64,000 nt of DNA from Wolfiporia cocos (GCA_029448655.1 JACCLO010000004.1:3782001-3846000); one strand, 5' to 3'; shown: positions 13,478-25,867, counted from the first letter of the stretch. The notes: generated from the letters alone by a model not told the origin. Translations and numbers: made by a program.

Positions 13478-15855
13478 CTAGTCGATCTCCTCCATCGCCG
13501 ACGTCGACGCGCCCTCAGCTGCTGGCGGGACGTCGTCGGACGAGGACGCGGCGGGCGCGGACTCCTCCTCGTCGACGTCGAGGCCAAGCGAAATCATGCG
13601 GTGGATGCGCTTCGCGAACGACGTCGGGTCGTCGAGCGAGAAGCCCGAGGTGAGGAGCGCAGTCTCGAAGAGGAGGTACGTGAGGTCGCGCACGGACTTG
13701 TCCGCCTTGTCCTCCGCAACCTTCTTCTTGAGCTCCTTGACGATCGCGTTGTGCGGGTTGAGCTCGAGTGTCTTCTTCGACGCCATGTACGACGACATGG
13801 ATGAGTCGCGGAGCGCCTGCGCCTTCATGATGCGCTCCATGTTCGACGACCAGCCGAACTGGCCCGTGACGAGCACACACGGCGAGTCGGTGATACGGTT
13901 CGAGACGACGACCTTCTCGACCTTGTCGCCGAGCGCGTCCTTAACCGTCTTGCAGAGGTCCTCGAACTGCTTCGCCTCCTCCTCGCGCGCGTTCTTCTCC
14001 TCCTCGGTCTCCTCGAGCTCGAGACCCTCCTTCGACACACAGACGAGCTTGTGGCCGTCGAACTCCTTGAGCTGGGTGATGGCGTACTCGTCGATGGGGT
14101 CCACGAGCAGGAGGACCTCGAAGCCCTTCTTCTTGAGCACCTCGAGGAACGGTGAGTCCTTCACGGACGAGAGCGACTCGCCGGTGAGGTAGTAGATGTT
14201 CTTCTGCACCTCGGGCATGCGCGTGATGTAGTCTGAAAGACGTAAATTAGCACGTGTGATTGATGAAAAGTAGTGTAAGAGCAACGTACCCTTCAGCGAA
14301 GTCTGCTCTTCGGACGACTTCGTCGAGTAGAAGCGGAGGAACTCAGCGAGCTTGCTGCGGTTCTGCGAATCCTCGTGGATACCGAGCTTGATGTTCTTGC
14401 CGAACGCCTCGTAGAACTTGCTGAAGTTGTCCTTGTCCTCAGCAATCTCGGTGAACAGGTCAAGGCACTTCTTGACAAGGTTCTTGCGGATGACCTTGAG
14501 GATCTTGTTCTGCTGGAGAGTCTCACGCGAGATGTTGAGTGGCAGGTCCTCGGAGTCGACGATACCCTTGACGAAGTTGAGGTACTCAGGGATGAGGTCC
14601 TCACAGTCATCCATGATGAAGACACGGCGGACGTAGAGCTTGATGTTGTTGCGCTTCTTCTTGGTCTCGAAGAGGTCGAAGGGCGCACTGACAACCAAAT
14701 CAGTAACGGGGCGACAAAAAAGTCTACTAAGACAACTCACCGCTTGGGGATGTAGAGGATCGCCTTGAATTCGAGCTGACCCTCGACGGAGAAGTGCTTG
14801 ACGGCAAGGTGCTCCTCCCAGTCGTTCGTCAAGCTCTTGTAGAAGGCGGCGTACTCCTCGGCGGTGATGTCCGAGGGGTTGCGCGTCCAGATGGGCTTCG
14901 TCTTGTTGAGCTCCTCGTTCTGGATCTCCTTCTCCTTGATCTTCTTCGTCTTCTTGGGCTTGTCCTCGTCCTCAACCTCCTCGATCTTGGGCTTGTCCTC
15001 GGACTCCTCCTCTTTCGCCTCCTCCTCGTCGTCCTCAACCTCCTGTATACATAGTAAGTAACGCGGTCAACACGCGCGATAAGAATAATGCACTAACCTT
15101 CTCGACCTCCTTCACGACCGCAAGCTGGATGGGGTAGGAGATGAACTCGGAGTGCTTCTTGACGATGTCCTTGATGCGCTTCTCCTCGAGGTACTCGAGC
15201 TGGTCCTCCTTGAGGTAGAGGCGGATCTCGGTACCACGGCCGAGAGGAGGGTTGACGGTGTCGGCGGTGATAGTGAAGGTGCCACCAGCCGCGGACTCCC
15301 AGATGTACTGCTCGTCGTCGTTGTGCTTCGAGATGACCTGGACGCGCTCGGCGACGAGATACGCGGAGTAGAAACCGACACCGAACTGGCCAATCATGGA
15401 AATATCAGCACCGGAGCTGAGAGCCTCCATAAAGCCCTGTGAAGAAGTTATATTAGCATTGTCGGTCGACGCCACACATGCGATGAGGCTGCTTACCTTC
15501 GTGCCGGACTTGGCGATGGTACCGAGGTTGTTGACCATGTCGGCCTTTGTCATACCGATACCGGTATCGTAGATGGAGAGCGTGCGGGCCTCCTTGTTGG
15601 GGACAATGCGGATCACGAGGTCCTTGCCCGTCTCGAGGACGGACGGGTCGGTGAGAGAGGAGTAGCGGATCTTGTCGAGGGCATCGGAGGCGTTGGAGAT
15701 GAGCTCACGAAGGAAGATCTCCTTGTTGCTGTAGAAGGTGTCTGCGCACGGATATTAATGAGGGTGAGGAGGAAGAAAGGTGAGGAATACTCACTAATGA
15801 TCAGGTCCAAGAGCTGGCTGATCTCGGCCTGGAATCCGAAACTCTCACTGGCCAT
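13478..15855 (-). CDS. HSP90: Cytosolic HSP90 chaperone, 699 aa
   Basis: ATP-dependent dimeric chaperone. Exons on the minus strand: 15855-15795, 15741-15497, 15436-15098, 15042-14741, 14687-14290, 14232-13478; exactly 700 codons with stop. GHKL ATPase motifs ([49 protein letters not shown]), the charged [13 protein letters not shown] linker (about residues 220-260), middle-domain VRRVFIMDD and [11 protein letters not shown], and a C-terminal TPR-binding tail are all present. The tail ends MEEID, not the usual MEEVD. The last intron (14233-14289) is 57 bp, has no in-frame stop and keeps the frame, so its retention would add 19 residues. A perfect heat-shock element lies about 125 bp upstream of the ATG. 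TSC1 ends 393 bp upstream on the same strand. Confidence 0.98.
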
Positions 15856-15977
15856 TTTTGACGACGAAAGGGGTGGTATGAGAGCGAGGCGGGAGATGGT
15901 AGTGGTAGGGGTACAAGCTTGAGCAGCGGAGGCGGTTGGGCGAAAACCAGGGCTTTTATGCACTGCAGCCAATTTTC

Positions 15978-15990
15978 TTCGAGAACCTTC
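15978..15990. promoter_or_regulatory. Heat-shock element for HSP90
   Basis: TTCGAGAACCTTC is three perfect alternating nTTCn/nGAAn units, the Hsf1 trimer site, preceded by TTC at 15,974-15,977. It lies 123-135 bp upstream of the HSP90 start codon at 15855, with a CCAAT box beside it at 15969-15973. Heat-induced control of HSP90 is the expected reading. Confidence 0.85.
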
Positions 15991-16248
15991 CGCGACCGCA
16001 TTCGAGTGCATCCGGCGCTAATGCAGTTCCCTGTTCTTCGATGGCCTTCGATTGTTTTCCATCTCGTTCTACTACGCCTGCCTATTCCGGCTCAGCGCCT
16101 CCCGCCTGCTATCGGCCTGCCGTGTTTATTAACAAAGAGTGTGCCGCCGTCAAGGCTACTTGCAGAGAACAATGAACAGAGTGTTATTCCGCACGGTCGA
16201 AGGCAGTAGGGTACAAATACAACAATCTTCTGGAACAATCGCCACGCC

Positions 16249-19200
16249 TCATGTCAATGCAGGCGCACCGCCCTGTATCACGGAACCTGACCTCGATGGC
16301 CGACCCTGCGATACCAGCCCTCTTCGCTCGCTCACCTGCGCCTTCAACACCTCCACCATCGCCTTCAATTCCTCCACCTCGTCTCTCAGCTCGGAATTCT
16401 CGGCGCGCAGCCGCTGGTTTGCCTGGGTCAGCCTGCTCATTTCCGCGCTCGACGCGGATAGTTTAGCAAGCGCCGAGCTCTTCCGCGCAGTTTCCAATTG
16501 TCTCTGTGCGATCCCGAGTTGTGCCTCAAGCGATGTGATCTGCTGCTGGTAGTTCCTGGAATAATCCCGATCGTGATCGACGCGTAGCAGATACACATGT
16601 GGCAACGTACTGTGCGGTCGCATTCAGCTCCGCTTGTGTTCGTTCGTAGGTATCGAGCCTGAGCTCCATCTTCTTGTACTTGCTCGAGAACACCTGTATA
16701 TACTCCGCTTGTTCGTTCAACTTCTGCACATCGGCCTCCCTATGGCAGAAGTGAGCAAACTGACGTAAACGACGAGATTGCACGTACCACAATCGCTGCA
16801 GCTTGATCAACTGTTCTATTTGCATCTCGTAGTCGTGCAACCTGTCCACCTTGTGCTTGTTCTCCTTTTCTCTGGTCTCTAGTTGGAATACTCGCTGGTT
16901 TGCCGCTGCCAGCAGCTTGCTCTGCGCCGCGAACGTGTCCTGCACGATTTAAGATGAACTTCGATGAATCAACATCTTTAAATCACTCACTTTAGCTTCC
17001 TTGTCGGCCGCACGCATTGCGGCAGCCTCCGCTTCCCACCGCTTCTTCTCTTGCTTCATATCAGCAAGCCTGTCCTGCAGCTTTTTATTCCAGTCCGCAT
17101 ACTGGTTGTTCATCGTCGAGGCCTGCTCCTTGCGCTCCCTCAGGCGCGCTTGTAGTTGCGCTACCTCCGCCTTGTACTCCCGCAGCCTATTGTGCTAGCA
17201 CCGTCAATGGCTGTCAGCGCACGATCAACATCGCAAAAAAGGCATGTGAGACACACCAGCCCCTGCCGCTCGACTTCCGCCGTCTTTGATAATACCCTGT
17301 CTTGGTACAACCGCCCAACGTGCCGCACGTTCTCTCGCGCATTCCATAACTCAAAGTTCAGCTCGTTGCGCAACAATAGCACCTCACGCTGCAGTCCGGC
17401 GAGCGCCTGCCCGTGACTGCTATTGGCTCCACGACCGCTGCTTCCGCCGTCATCGCCACTGCTCTCGCCATGCTCCGGCTCTTCCGCTACGGCGTCAAGG
17501 GTGCTCGAAGATCCGGATGCATGCGCGGGAGCAGACGTCCTCGCGGGGACGACACCGGTGGACCACGACGGCGCAGGATGCACGACCTCGATGTCCAGCC
17601 CCGACTTGAGCGCGATAGACGTCGCAATCATATCTTGCAGCGACACACGCGGCCTGGCGCCCGGCGTGCTGGTCGCGGACGAGGGCGTATGCGATGCCGG
17701 GCGGATCGTCGGCGACGACAGCGCGGTCTCCAGCGAGCCCGCGCTGATGCCGGCCGGGTGCGTGACGGTCGATGCGGACGGGGAGGGTAACGTCGGGGGC
17801 GTGGGCGGCGTCAGGAACGAGGCAGAGTCGGGAGTGAGCACCGCGGGCGCGCGCTGCTGCATGCCGAGCGCGGCATTGCGCACTTCGAGCATCGTGCAGT
17901 CGCCGACGATGCGTGCGATGTCATACTGCGCCCAGAACTCGGGCTGCGAGAGCTCTTCTGCGGCTCCGCGCCAGATGAGGAGTGGGTGCAGGACGTGTCC
18001 GTGCATCAGAGGCTGCGTGAATGCATAGCTCAGTGATGAAGCATCCACGTGCATTGAAAGGGACGCACCTCACTCTTGCTCCGAATCATGTCTTCGTCCA
18101 GTGCCTCCTCCCATGGCACGGTATACGGGTTGTCGATCACGGTGTCGCCGATGTAATGTACGGGATAGCGCAAGAAACGGATCACATTACACGGGAAGAG
18201 GTAGTACAGGAATGTAAAGAATCGGTGCGGAGAGGGTGGCGAGGACGCGCCGCCCTGGAACGTCGCCTCGAGACGCTTCCAGCCAAAGTCCTCGCGTATC
18301 GGGAGCTCGGGTACACTACCCGAGTTGGAAGAGGGTGCAGGCTCGTCTAAGAGGTCAGACGGCGCGTCGGCCTCGGCTTCGCGCTCGCGCCAGCAGATGA
18401 TACGCGCGAGGACGACAAGGAGTAGCGGAAGATGGCGTTTTAGGTCCTCACACGCCTTCACGGCGAGTATGGGGAGAAGCTTCGTGAGAACCGTGAGCCC
18501 TACAATCGCGGCCGTCGACGAGCCGTCGAGCAAAAGGCAGTATAGCACGGCCGGCATGAGGGGGTGTGGCGCGAGGACATGCGCGACGCTGGGGAAGTCC
18601 GGATGTGATGTGTACGTGTTCAAAAGGATGAAGAGCTGTACGCGGTAGGTGGGTTCGTTGAAGCAATGGTGCGTTACTGTTAGGAAGTCCTGCGTTAGGT
18701 CAGCAGCAGTACACCGGACACGGTGTGCACGCACCTTGGGCCGCTGCAGGCCCTCGCGGACGAGCACGTCCCCGAGGTTCGTTTTCCAGCTGGAACGCCT
18801 CTCGCGTTCCACCTCATCAAGCCCCGCCCATTCAAGTGCGTCCGTGTCCGAGCTTTCGTTGTATGCGTCCAGGAGGTAGTAGTCCATCAGCCTCCTGCGG
18901 AACCCGCCCACCTTCTCGCGCTGCCGCTCGCGCTCTTCCTGCTTCCCCTCTTCGGAACTGTCCTCCACAATAAAGTCCGTGTCGAAGTCTGGGTTGAGCG
19001 TGGCCATGATGAGCTCCTTTGTGCATTCCACCGCGGGCAGCGGCAGGCGGGGTTCCCGCAGCCCTCGTTTCAGGATAAGGTCGAACCATGTTAGAATCAG
19101 GGACGAGGGTGGCAGAATGGATTTTAGGTGATATAGCACTTCAATGAAGATCTCCATATGGTTAAGGGACTCAGGGTCGATGGCCTCATTGTAGATCTCC

Positions 19201-19373
19201 TCGAGCTCGTCCTCGAGCGCGGTGAGGACCTTCCGCGGGTTCGGTGATGCAGGAACCTCGAGAGCATAAGCGTCCACGAGCGTGAGGAGGGTGTTGAGCG
19301 ATGGTGCTTCGGGTGCAGACTCGAGGAGCAACCGAAGAGGTCGGGAAATGTGAGAAAGGTCAGCGGCAGCCAT
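16249..19373 (-). CDS. TSC1: Hamartin (TSC1), TORC1-inhibiting complex subunit, 933 aa
   Basis: Scaffold of the TSC1-TSC2 complex, the GAP for Rheb that restrains TORC1. Exons on the minus strand: 19373-18735, 18689-18069, 18012-17255, 17186-16991, 16939-16788, 16739-16611, 16555-16249; 934 codons with stop. The N-terminal half is an alpha-solenoid (LLTLVDAYALEVPASPNPRK, SILPPSSLILTWFDLILKRG, TVTHHCFNEPTYRVQLFILL, LLPILAVKACEDLKRHLPLL), the middle is Ser/Pro-rich and disordered, and from about residue 640 a long coiled coil begins with LQREVLLLRNELNFELWNAR, matching the hamartin coiled-coil start. The frame is open upstream to 19502, but the ATG at 19373 (MAAADLSHISRPLRLLL) fits homologues better. 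The donor at the 17255/17254 boundary (GGT|GTGTCT) was chosen to keep frame. Family assignment rests on architecture and these segments. Confidence 0.8.
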
Positions 19374-19864
19374 GATGAAGAGGGGGGCGTCGGGGCCGGC
19401 GTCAGTTCGTCTTTCTTGTCTACCACGATCTCGGACACGCGCAGCTTCCTGTCTACGGTCAGGAAACACCCATGAATTGGGTTCCTGTCCTTGCAAGCTC
19501 ACCCGCGATGCAATTATAATTATGTACTTTCTTGCCCTTCGTGATGCTCTCTGGGAAACTTTCTATCTTGTACTGGTCGACATGACACGAAACCCGGGGC
19601 CCTTTTCACGCATGTGGCTCGTACTACCAAGGCTGAGGTCTCTTAGGAATGCTTTGGCTCTGGGATCACATTGGCCCAGCGTAGTCACAGTACCGTACAT
19701 AATACTGGTCATAGTCTTCTGCTCGGTCTGGGATCTAACGGTCTGAAACACACATACCACACTAGATGTGCGAACTAGTCAATTTGTCTGCTCACTTCGC
19801 ACAGTGTATCTCTGCTCTACCCTGTCATTCTCTCCATCGAGCTATCGAGCCTATTATCAGACCC
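19374..19864. other. Divergent intergenic region, TSC1 / cerato-platanin 1
   Basis: 491 bp between the TSC1 start (minus) and the cerato-platanin start (plus). I see no TATA box as clear as those in front of the other two cerato-platanin genes, and no repeat. Confidence 0.5.
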
Positions 19865-20290
19865 ATGCATTTTTTTCTGTCCTCTGCCGCTCTCGTAGCC
19901 TTCTGCAGGTCCACTAGTGCTACTCTCGCGCAATCTACAGTCCCCGTCTCCTACGACACGACATACGACAACTCCACTTCCTCCTTGAACGTCGCAGCCT
20001 GCTCATATGAGCTCGAGCGCCTCGGCTTCACAACCCTGGGCTCGCTGCCTGACTTTCCCTATATCGGCGGCGCGTCTGTCGTACCACCCAACGGTTCTTC
20101 CGGTTGCGGGACATGCTGGGAGCTAGAATATGACGGGAACACGGTCGCGATACTTGCCGTCGACTATACGCAGGAGGGATTCAACCTAGCTAAAGAGGCA
20201 TTTGATGTCTTGACCAACGGACAGGCACAATATCTGGGAACATTGCAGGCAACAGCTTCACAGGTGGATTCATCCGCCTGTGGGCTGTGA
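19865..20290 (+). CDS. Cerato-platanin family secreted protein, copy 1
   Basis: Small secreted Cys-rich protein of the cerato-platanin family (PF07249), which bind chitin-like surfaces and act at the hyphal wall and in contacts with plants or substrate. Single exon, 141 residues. A signal peptide precedes STVPVSYDTTYD; the family core GSLPDFPYIGGA and GCGTCWELEY follow, and it ends SSACGL. Four cysteines in the mature part fit the two family disulphides. It shares the family layout with copies at 25868 and 54876. The N-terminal region (HFFLSSAALVAFCRST) has an extra Cys inside the signal peptide. Confidence 0.95.
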   Translation: MHFFLSSAALVAFCRSTSATLAQSTVPVSYDTTYDNSTSSLNVAACSYELERLGFTTLGSLPDFPYIGGASVVPPNGSSGCGTCWELEYDGNTVAILAVDYTQEGFNLAKEAFDVLTNGQAQYLGTLQATASQVDSSACGL

Positions 20291-20488
20291 GACGACTCGA
20301 AATATCGGTACGGTCTTGAGATCACTCTCCCCACCGCTGTTCAAGCTAACTATATGCGCACTCTAGTTGTACCAGCGACCGTGTAATGCACTCATTATGA
20401 CAATGAATGGCCTCTGATGTCCTCCTGTGCTGATATCCGCCTTGTTTGAACCGACTAGTTACGGTGTCCGGAGGTGCTCAGCGTTGCT

Positions 20489-21356
20489 CTACGGGCCCGT
20501 GTAGGGCTTGTAGTCTACCTCCCTCGCCTCGAAAACCAATCCCTTGCCCGTCTGCTGCCACTGATCCGCATCCTTCCTCGTCTCATACGGAGGTAGATAG
20601 CCTGCTCTAAGCTTTCTCTTGCCTTCCGTATCCATCCCACACCGCTCATCTCTCTGCCTGATCATTTCTGGCGGTGGACCCTGGCCGTCTCCCGTGTAAG
20701 AGACCATGATGTTGGGCGGTCCGATTGGGAGGTCGGGCGAGATGTCAACGGGCCATGTATGGATCGTCTTACCGTATGTCTTGTGGATCTCGAGGATTGC
20801 GGGCTGTTCGGCAAGGTCTGTCACGGCATCTATAGAAAGATCAGTCGACTCATCTCTGCTCGAAACAACGTGAAGCCAACATACTTGGAACCACGTCCTT
20901 TGTGTGCATCTGCATGTAGCCGCTTTCAACTTCGAATTTGTGTGAGTGCCAGAATTCCTTTTCTTCCTCCGGGAGCGAGTCGAACACCTGGATTCCGACG
21001 TCGTTGTTTGATCGTCGCTATGAAGCATCTCGGACTGACCTGCTCGGAGACGATATACTCAATACCGATCAGCTTCGCATTTGGTTGGTCCGAGTCGTAG
21101 ATGATACATTGGTGGAAGTCATGCCGGAGGTGAGTGCAATAGTGGTGTGCTTCGATGTGTCGGGTCCGATCTTGTCTATGATCCGCCGCTCCGCTCAGTG
21201 GTTGTATGCACATAGCTGAGCTCATACTCACGAATAGACGTGGAATGCACACAGGTGCTGGTGAATGGCATTGATGGGCTTGAAGGTCATCATTGCGCTT
21301 CCCGCCGCCATGTACGGCGTGGCATGATACATGGATGCCTTTGTCTCGGGGTTCAT
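20489..21356 (-). CDS. DUF1264 / oil-body-associated-protein-like, 234 aa
   Basis: Member of the DUF1264 (OBAP) family, of unknown biochemical role; plant members associate with oil bodies. Exons on the minus strand: 21356-21232, 21175-21040, 20987-20885, 20829-20489; 235 codons with stop. Motifs seen: INAIHQHLCAFHVY, EAHHYCTHLRHDFHQCIIYD, LIGIEYIVSEQVFDSLPEEE, FWHSHKFEVESGYMQM and LEIHKTYGKTIHTW, all typical of the family and rich in conserved His/Tyr. I chose the Met at 21356 (NPETKASMYHATPYM); the frame is open to 21524, so up to about 56 extra N-terminal residues are possible. No damage seen. Confidence 0.88.
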
Positions 21357-22156
21357 AGTGGTCAATGACGAGGACGAAGAGAACGGTTCGGTGAAGGTGA
21401 GCACTCGCTTGCGCCTCGAGCGGCTGCTCATATATTCAGTCCCGCGATGTGGGGTCGCAACATGACGTCGACGAGGCATCATCATTTCCACTTTGGTAGA
21501 ATACAGATTTAGACTTGGTGCCACAATGTTACAGAAGTGCAGAGACTATACGCAACAATGGGCGCATACGTCAGATTCTCACAGTAATAGCGGCCGCCAT
21601 TGGTGTCAGGACTTGCCGTGTACACCTGAGGCCTGATGGTATGTTTCCTAGCATCTGATCTTTTGTGATATGAGAGGCTGGGAAGAGTGCATTCCTCATT
21701 CTTCAATATCAGTCTCCTGTCCTGTCAGTTGCTTGACTACGCATAGCCCAAGAGAGATGTGATGGGCGGTTGGGGGTGCTGAATCAGATCGGGGTGGGTA
21801 CACGAGCGCTAACACATCTGCAGGCCAATATTACATTTGATCGACGACTCTGCGGGCACTCGCGAATGGTCGATATCTGCCTGGACTACATTAGCTCATA
21901 TGCATAGCACCAGCTGGTAGTTGCATGCATACTAAAAGGCTCTAAGTATATCTGCCCGGACCGATAACTGAGAGCGATTATAGCCTCTACTGATGATGAT
22001 TCCATCTGCCCACCGACGGCCAGCGACAGACCGGTGATCTGCGTTTCCAGCACTGCATCCCCTATGTGGCTGACTTTTAACTGCCGTATACCTGCATGGT
22101 CTCACGTATGTACTTTCCCCTTCTCTGCGTTATCCTAGGCCTGCAATAATCCTGTC
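21357..22156. other. Divergent intergenic region
   Basis: About 800 bp between the OBAP-like gene (minus) and the membrane protein gene (plus). Some of 21357-21524 may be coding if the OBAP gene starts further upstream. No other feature recognised. Confidence 0.5.
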
Positions 22157-23746
22157 ATGGTGCATGGAGTGTCACTCATTAGTGCTAATCTCGCGGCTGT
22201 ATGCCTCGAGAGCTTTCTATACGGACTATTCTTTCTACTTCATGGTATTTCCACCTATCTACTGGTCCGGCAAGCGCAGCATAAGCGGGCAGTTACGGGG
22301 ACATCTTTTCCTTCAGCTATTCGTACCCCGATATTTATCGCCGCACAGATCATCTTCAGCACTGTAACAGCGGTGAGCTCAGCTCCCAAGTTCTTTCATT
22401 GGTTATTCGAATAAGCTTGCTGACTAGCTCAGTAAAGCACTGGATTCTCTCCGTCGCCCGTCTGTTCGATGCGTTCGTGACTCACGAGGGCGAGACACAG
22501 CCGTCTGATGTATACAACAATCTCTCTTTGACGCCAGAGGTCGCCAAGTCTGCCCTTCTGGTTGCGACGGTGGCTACGTTGGACGCGATACTTGTAAGTA
22601 TTGCAATCTATCATGCGGTGTCAAAGAAGCTGCATCTTGATTGATGCAGATATATCGACTGTACGTTATCTGGGAGTACAACAAGCGTATCGTGGTATTC
22701 CCCATCCTAACGTGGATTGGACTCGTTAGTGAGCGCCCAACTCTGATTACATCGACATCCATCAATGATGATAATCCTGACGTGAAATGTAGTATGTGGC
22801 GCAGGTGTATGCTGGCAGTTTACGAAGTACACGTCCAAAGAGAATGTCTACAACAGTCCTGCGGGCTGGTGGATTGTGAGCAATTGCGCCTCTACTTTCG
22901 CGTGCGTGACGGAACTGTATGCAACCGGTAAACTCGTAATAACTGCGATCTCACATAGGACGAATATCTACTGTTCTGGTATGTGCCTTGACTCGGTGTT
23001 GACGCACGACTCTGAACATTGCTAGCACTCATCTCATGGCAGCTTTGGAGAACCGGGCTCTCCGGCAAAACATATGGCGGAGAACGTCTTAAGGTATACC
23101 CCTCTCACAAACGTCTGAGTACATTGGTTACATAACATACACGTCTAGATCATGCTTGCGATCACCATGGAGAGCGCCATGCTACATACGTAGGATTCCT
23201 CGCTACGACGTTTTGCATCTGTCACTGACGATGCTCCATCGCAGGGCGTGGAACGCCATATTCTTCATAGTCTACGAAGTGCGTAGCGACCTATGCTTTA
23301 CCGCCATAGACCTTTGGAGCCCGATCTCTGGCATCGCCTTCATGTTGGTTAACATGCACGCCGCCCTGGGCTGGGCACAGAGTGCCAATAGAATGCGGCT
23401 TTCGACAACGACGACGGCGTTCGCATCCTGGAGGAGCACTTTAGCAGATAGGCGGTCGTTCTCTCTACACCGTCCGTCATTCTTGCAGCGGCCACCCTCT
23501 GGTCCCGTCCAGCGGCCCGCCTCCGTTTCACTTTCTGTTCCACGTTCTGCATCCTTCCAGCGCCGTGTGTCGCTCCTCCATGATTCATTCTACCAGCAAG
23601 TGCCGTATATCAGGCACCAGTATGAGGCCAGCCCTTTGTCGCTCGGCGTCATACATGTGACTCGCCAGTCCGTCAACAGTGAGCTGGCACTCGAGAAAGG
23701 GAGCAATGAAGGACCTGAAGAACCGAACTATGGACAAGCTATCTGA
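22157..23746 (+). CDS. Polytopic (about 7-TM) basidiomycete membrane protein
   Basis: Integral membrane protein of a large uncharacterised basidiomycete family; I do not assign a function. It opens NLAAVCLESFLYGLFFLLHG (TM1, 22157-22372), followed by a second TM, then SVARLFDAFV (about 22436-22590), IYRLYVIWEYNKRIVVFPIL (22650 on), WWIVSNCASTFATN, LISWQLWRTG, and a last large exon (about 23247-23746) with AWNAIFFIVYEVRSD, the TM GIAFMLVNMHAALGW and a Ser/Arg-rich cytosolic tail. Most introns are short GT-AG. The first intron (from GTGAGC at 22373) cannot be joined cleanly in frame to the SVARLF exon by eye, so that boundary, and possibly the gene's integrity, is uncertain. Confidence 0.65.
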
Positions 23747-25785
23747 TTTGATACCCCGTCTGACAGTTGTTGTGCTTTCTTTGAGCTGTAACACTTTCTT
23801 TGGCTGTTTGCGAACTACTCGTGTACTATGGCTTGTTGCCGGTCGTAGTTACTCATCTGAATTTATACGACGTCTCGTATGATCACTGCACTCGTAAGTT
23901 TAGTATTGCTTGTGATGGGGCGAATGTACAGGCTGAGCGATGTGTCTAATAACTGAGCGATTTTAGCTTGTTGACTTTCTCGTAGGATTGGATAGGTTCA
24001 CGGACTGTGTTCTACGAACTTAGCACTTACGGCCACAACAGTTGCCAGACATATCTACGATGATACCATCTGCCATGCGACCGCTACGAATCTGTCAACC
24101 TGCACCGTCAAGACTCCATCCAATCTCATCCGATTCGATGGGTTCTCCGATGTTACAATGTCATCACATAATCTAGAAGTCCATACGCAATATGATTCTC
24201 TTCCGATGTGTTGTATCTGAAGGTATGCTGAAGTCTATTGCAGCAGGGACGGCTCTGCTACAAACAGATCGTCCGATAAGGGCTCCTACGTTCCTAGCAG
24301 CTTAGACCCTGAACACTTCGTGTTATGTCAGCACCGTTGAATACAGAAAGTAAGATGTTAGTCTTTATTCAGACCACAGCACATCTGGGATTATTCCTTC
24401 TGAAGTTTTAGATGTAAATATATTGCCTGTGGGGTCCGGGAGTCGCTGTCCTGCTTCACAAAGCTGGAGGACCGCGCTACGTGAATAGGGCGCTTAGTGA
24501 ACTGGGCGCGCATATTCAGCGCTTGCCTCTCGTTCGGCGGACGCCTGTGCACGAGTCGCGTTCGCCCACTGTGCAGGGCGTGTTGCGTCACGGGTAGCCG
24601 TAACGGGCCACAGGGCTGCTGGTCCTGGAGGCCTGAGGTGCGCGCGCAAAAGGATTGCAGAGGGCGATAGGAGACTGCGCTCCGCGTATGCCAGACATTG
24701 CGTACTAGACTATGTATTACTCACAAAGACAATGTAGTAATACTATTACTTTTGAGTTGCGCATATATTTTGATATTGTATATTGTGCTGACTCTATAGC
24801 TATTTGTTTCTGTCCAGGTTCGCCCTATACCGCTCACTCACCGAAGGAAGCTGTCAAGTCGTAGCCGGTGAGTCTTAGTCACGCGCTTATTCATTATCCA
24901 ATTGGGGTATAATATGTTGAAGAAACCCAGAGTCATAGTGAATGCAGCGCTACTAGCGCTCGAATAGCGCCGTCTGAACAATGTATCGCACTCTATGATC
25001 TGATATAACGATTCATTGCTGTTCTAGCGGTAGTAACAATAGTCAATGATTCACCGATAGACATATTCCTATCTCAATAAATGCAGTGCACGTGGCTGTA
25101 GGTGTCGTGCCGCCTCCGCGACCAAACAATTGAGCGTTTATCAGCAGAGCCGTCCCTGTTACAATAGAAGTCAGTCGGAATGCCAGCACTTTGACAGTAA
25201 AGCGGACTAAGTATCCCGTGCCGTGAATTGTCTGTTTCGAATTCGGAACAGCTAAACTACCCGGGATGTAGAGGTGCCAGGATGACCCATCAATACTTCC
25301 GCTCTCATCACGGAATCGGCGGACTCGGACTGGTCCTCGGCGAGGTACAGTACTCCTGACCAGTGACTCCTGACACGGGATCAGGCTTGGATCGTCACCA
25401 TCGTCGACTAGGCCCCTTGCAATAGATGACATATTTGCTCCCGTTTCTCGCCCTTGCTGACGATCGTGACCAGAGTCCGCGGGGTTATCACATTTTCCAT
25501 CAGCGACTGCGTTTCAAAATTGAACTAGAGTCCTCGAGAAACAGTGCCTCGCGGTCTCGTGCGGGGTATGTCAAGGTCATCTTCAACACTTAGTGAGCGC
25601 TGGTCGGCAAGTTATGACCGCAGGTTATACAGACGGACGCTAGGTTGCAGTGCCTACGCTCCCTTGCCCTTGCTCGGGATGGGTCTCGCCCCATAGCGGG
25701 CCAGAGTGTCCTGTCAGGCATCACTTGCCCTCAGCGCTCTGATTTCCGACCGGCCGCGGAAGCAGCGTGCGATGTCCGTCTGCAG
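23747..25785. other. Sparse intergenic region
   Basis: About 2 kb with no recognised gene. Two minus-strand open frames (24391-24591 and 25043-25432) lack motifs, exon partners or homologue-like segments, and I do not annotate them. A GC-rich patch near 24,430-24,670 sits inside AT-richer sequence. Confidence 0.5.
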
Positions 25786-25792
25786 TATAAAA
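25786..25792 (+). promoter_or_regulatory. TATA box of cerato-platanin 2
   Basis: TATAAAA 76 bp upstream of the start codon at 25868, in a CAG-TATAAAA-GCC context. It closely resembles the TATA box in front of cerato-platanin 3 (54793, 83 bp upstream), fitting strongly expressed secreted-protein genes. Confidence 0.75.
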
Positions 25793-25867
25793 GCCACACT
25801 TGTAGAGCCACATTCCTCAGCCAGTGGCATACGCATCCGAGTACTCCGCCGAACTACTTAACCCGCC

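Noticed and set aside
14375..14755. Plus-strand frame through HSP90, and similar ones at 13596-14192
   Set aside because: Leu/Val/Asp-rich antisense shadows of the highly biased HSP90 coding sequence.
19374..19502. N-terminal extension of TSC1
   Set aside because: Frame is open, but the residues are low-complexity and homologues start at the Met at 19373.
25043..25432. 129-codon minus-strand frame as a gene
   Set aside because: No family resemblance, no exon partners, AT-rich flanks; not enough to call.
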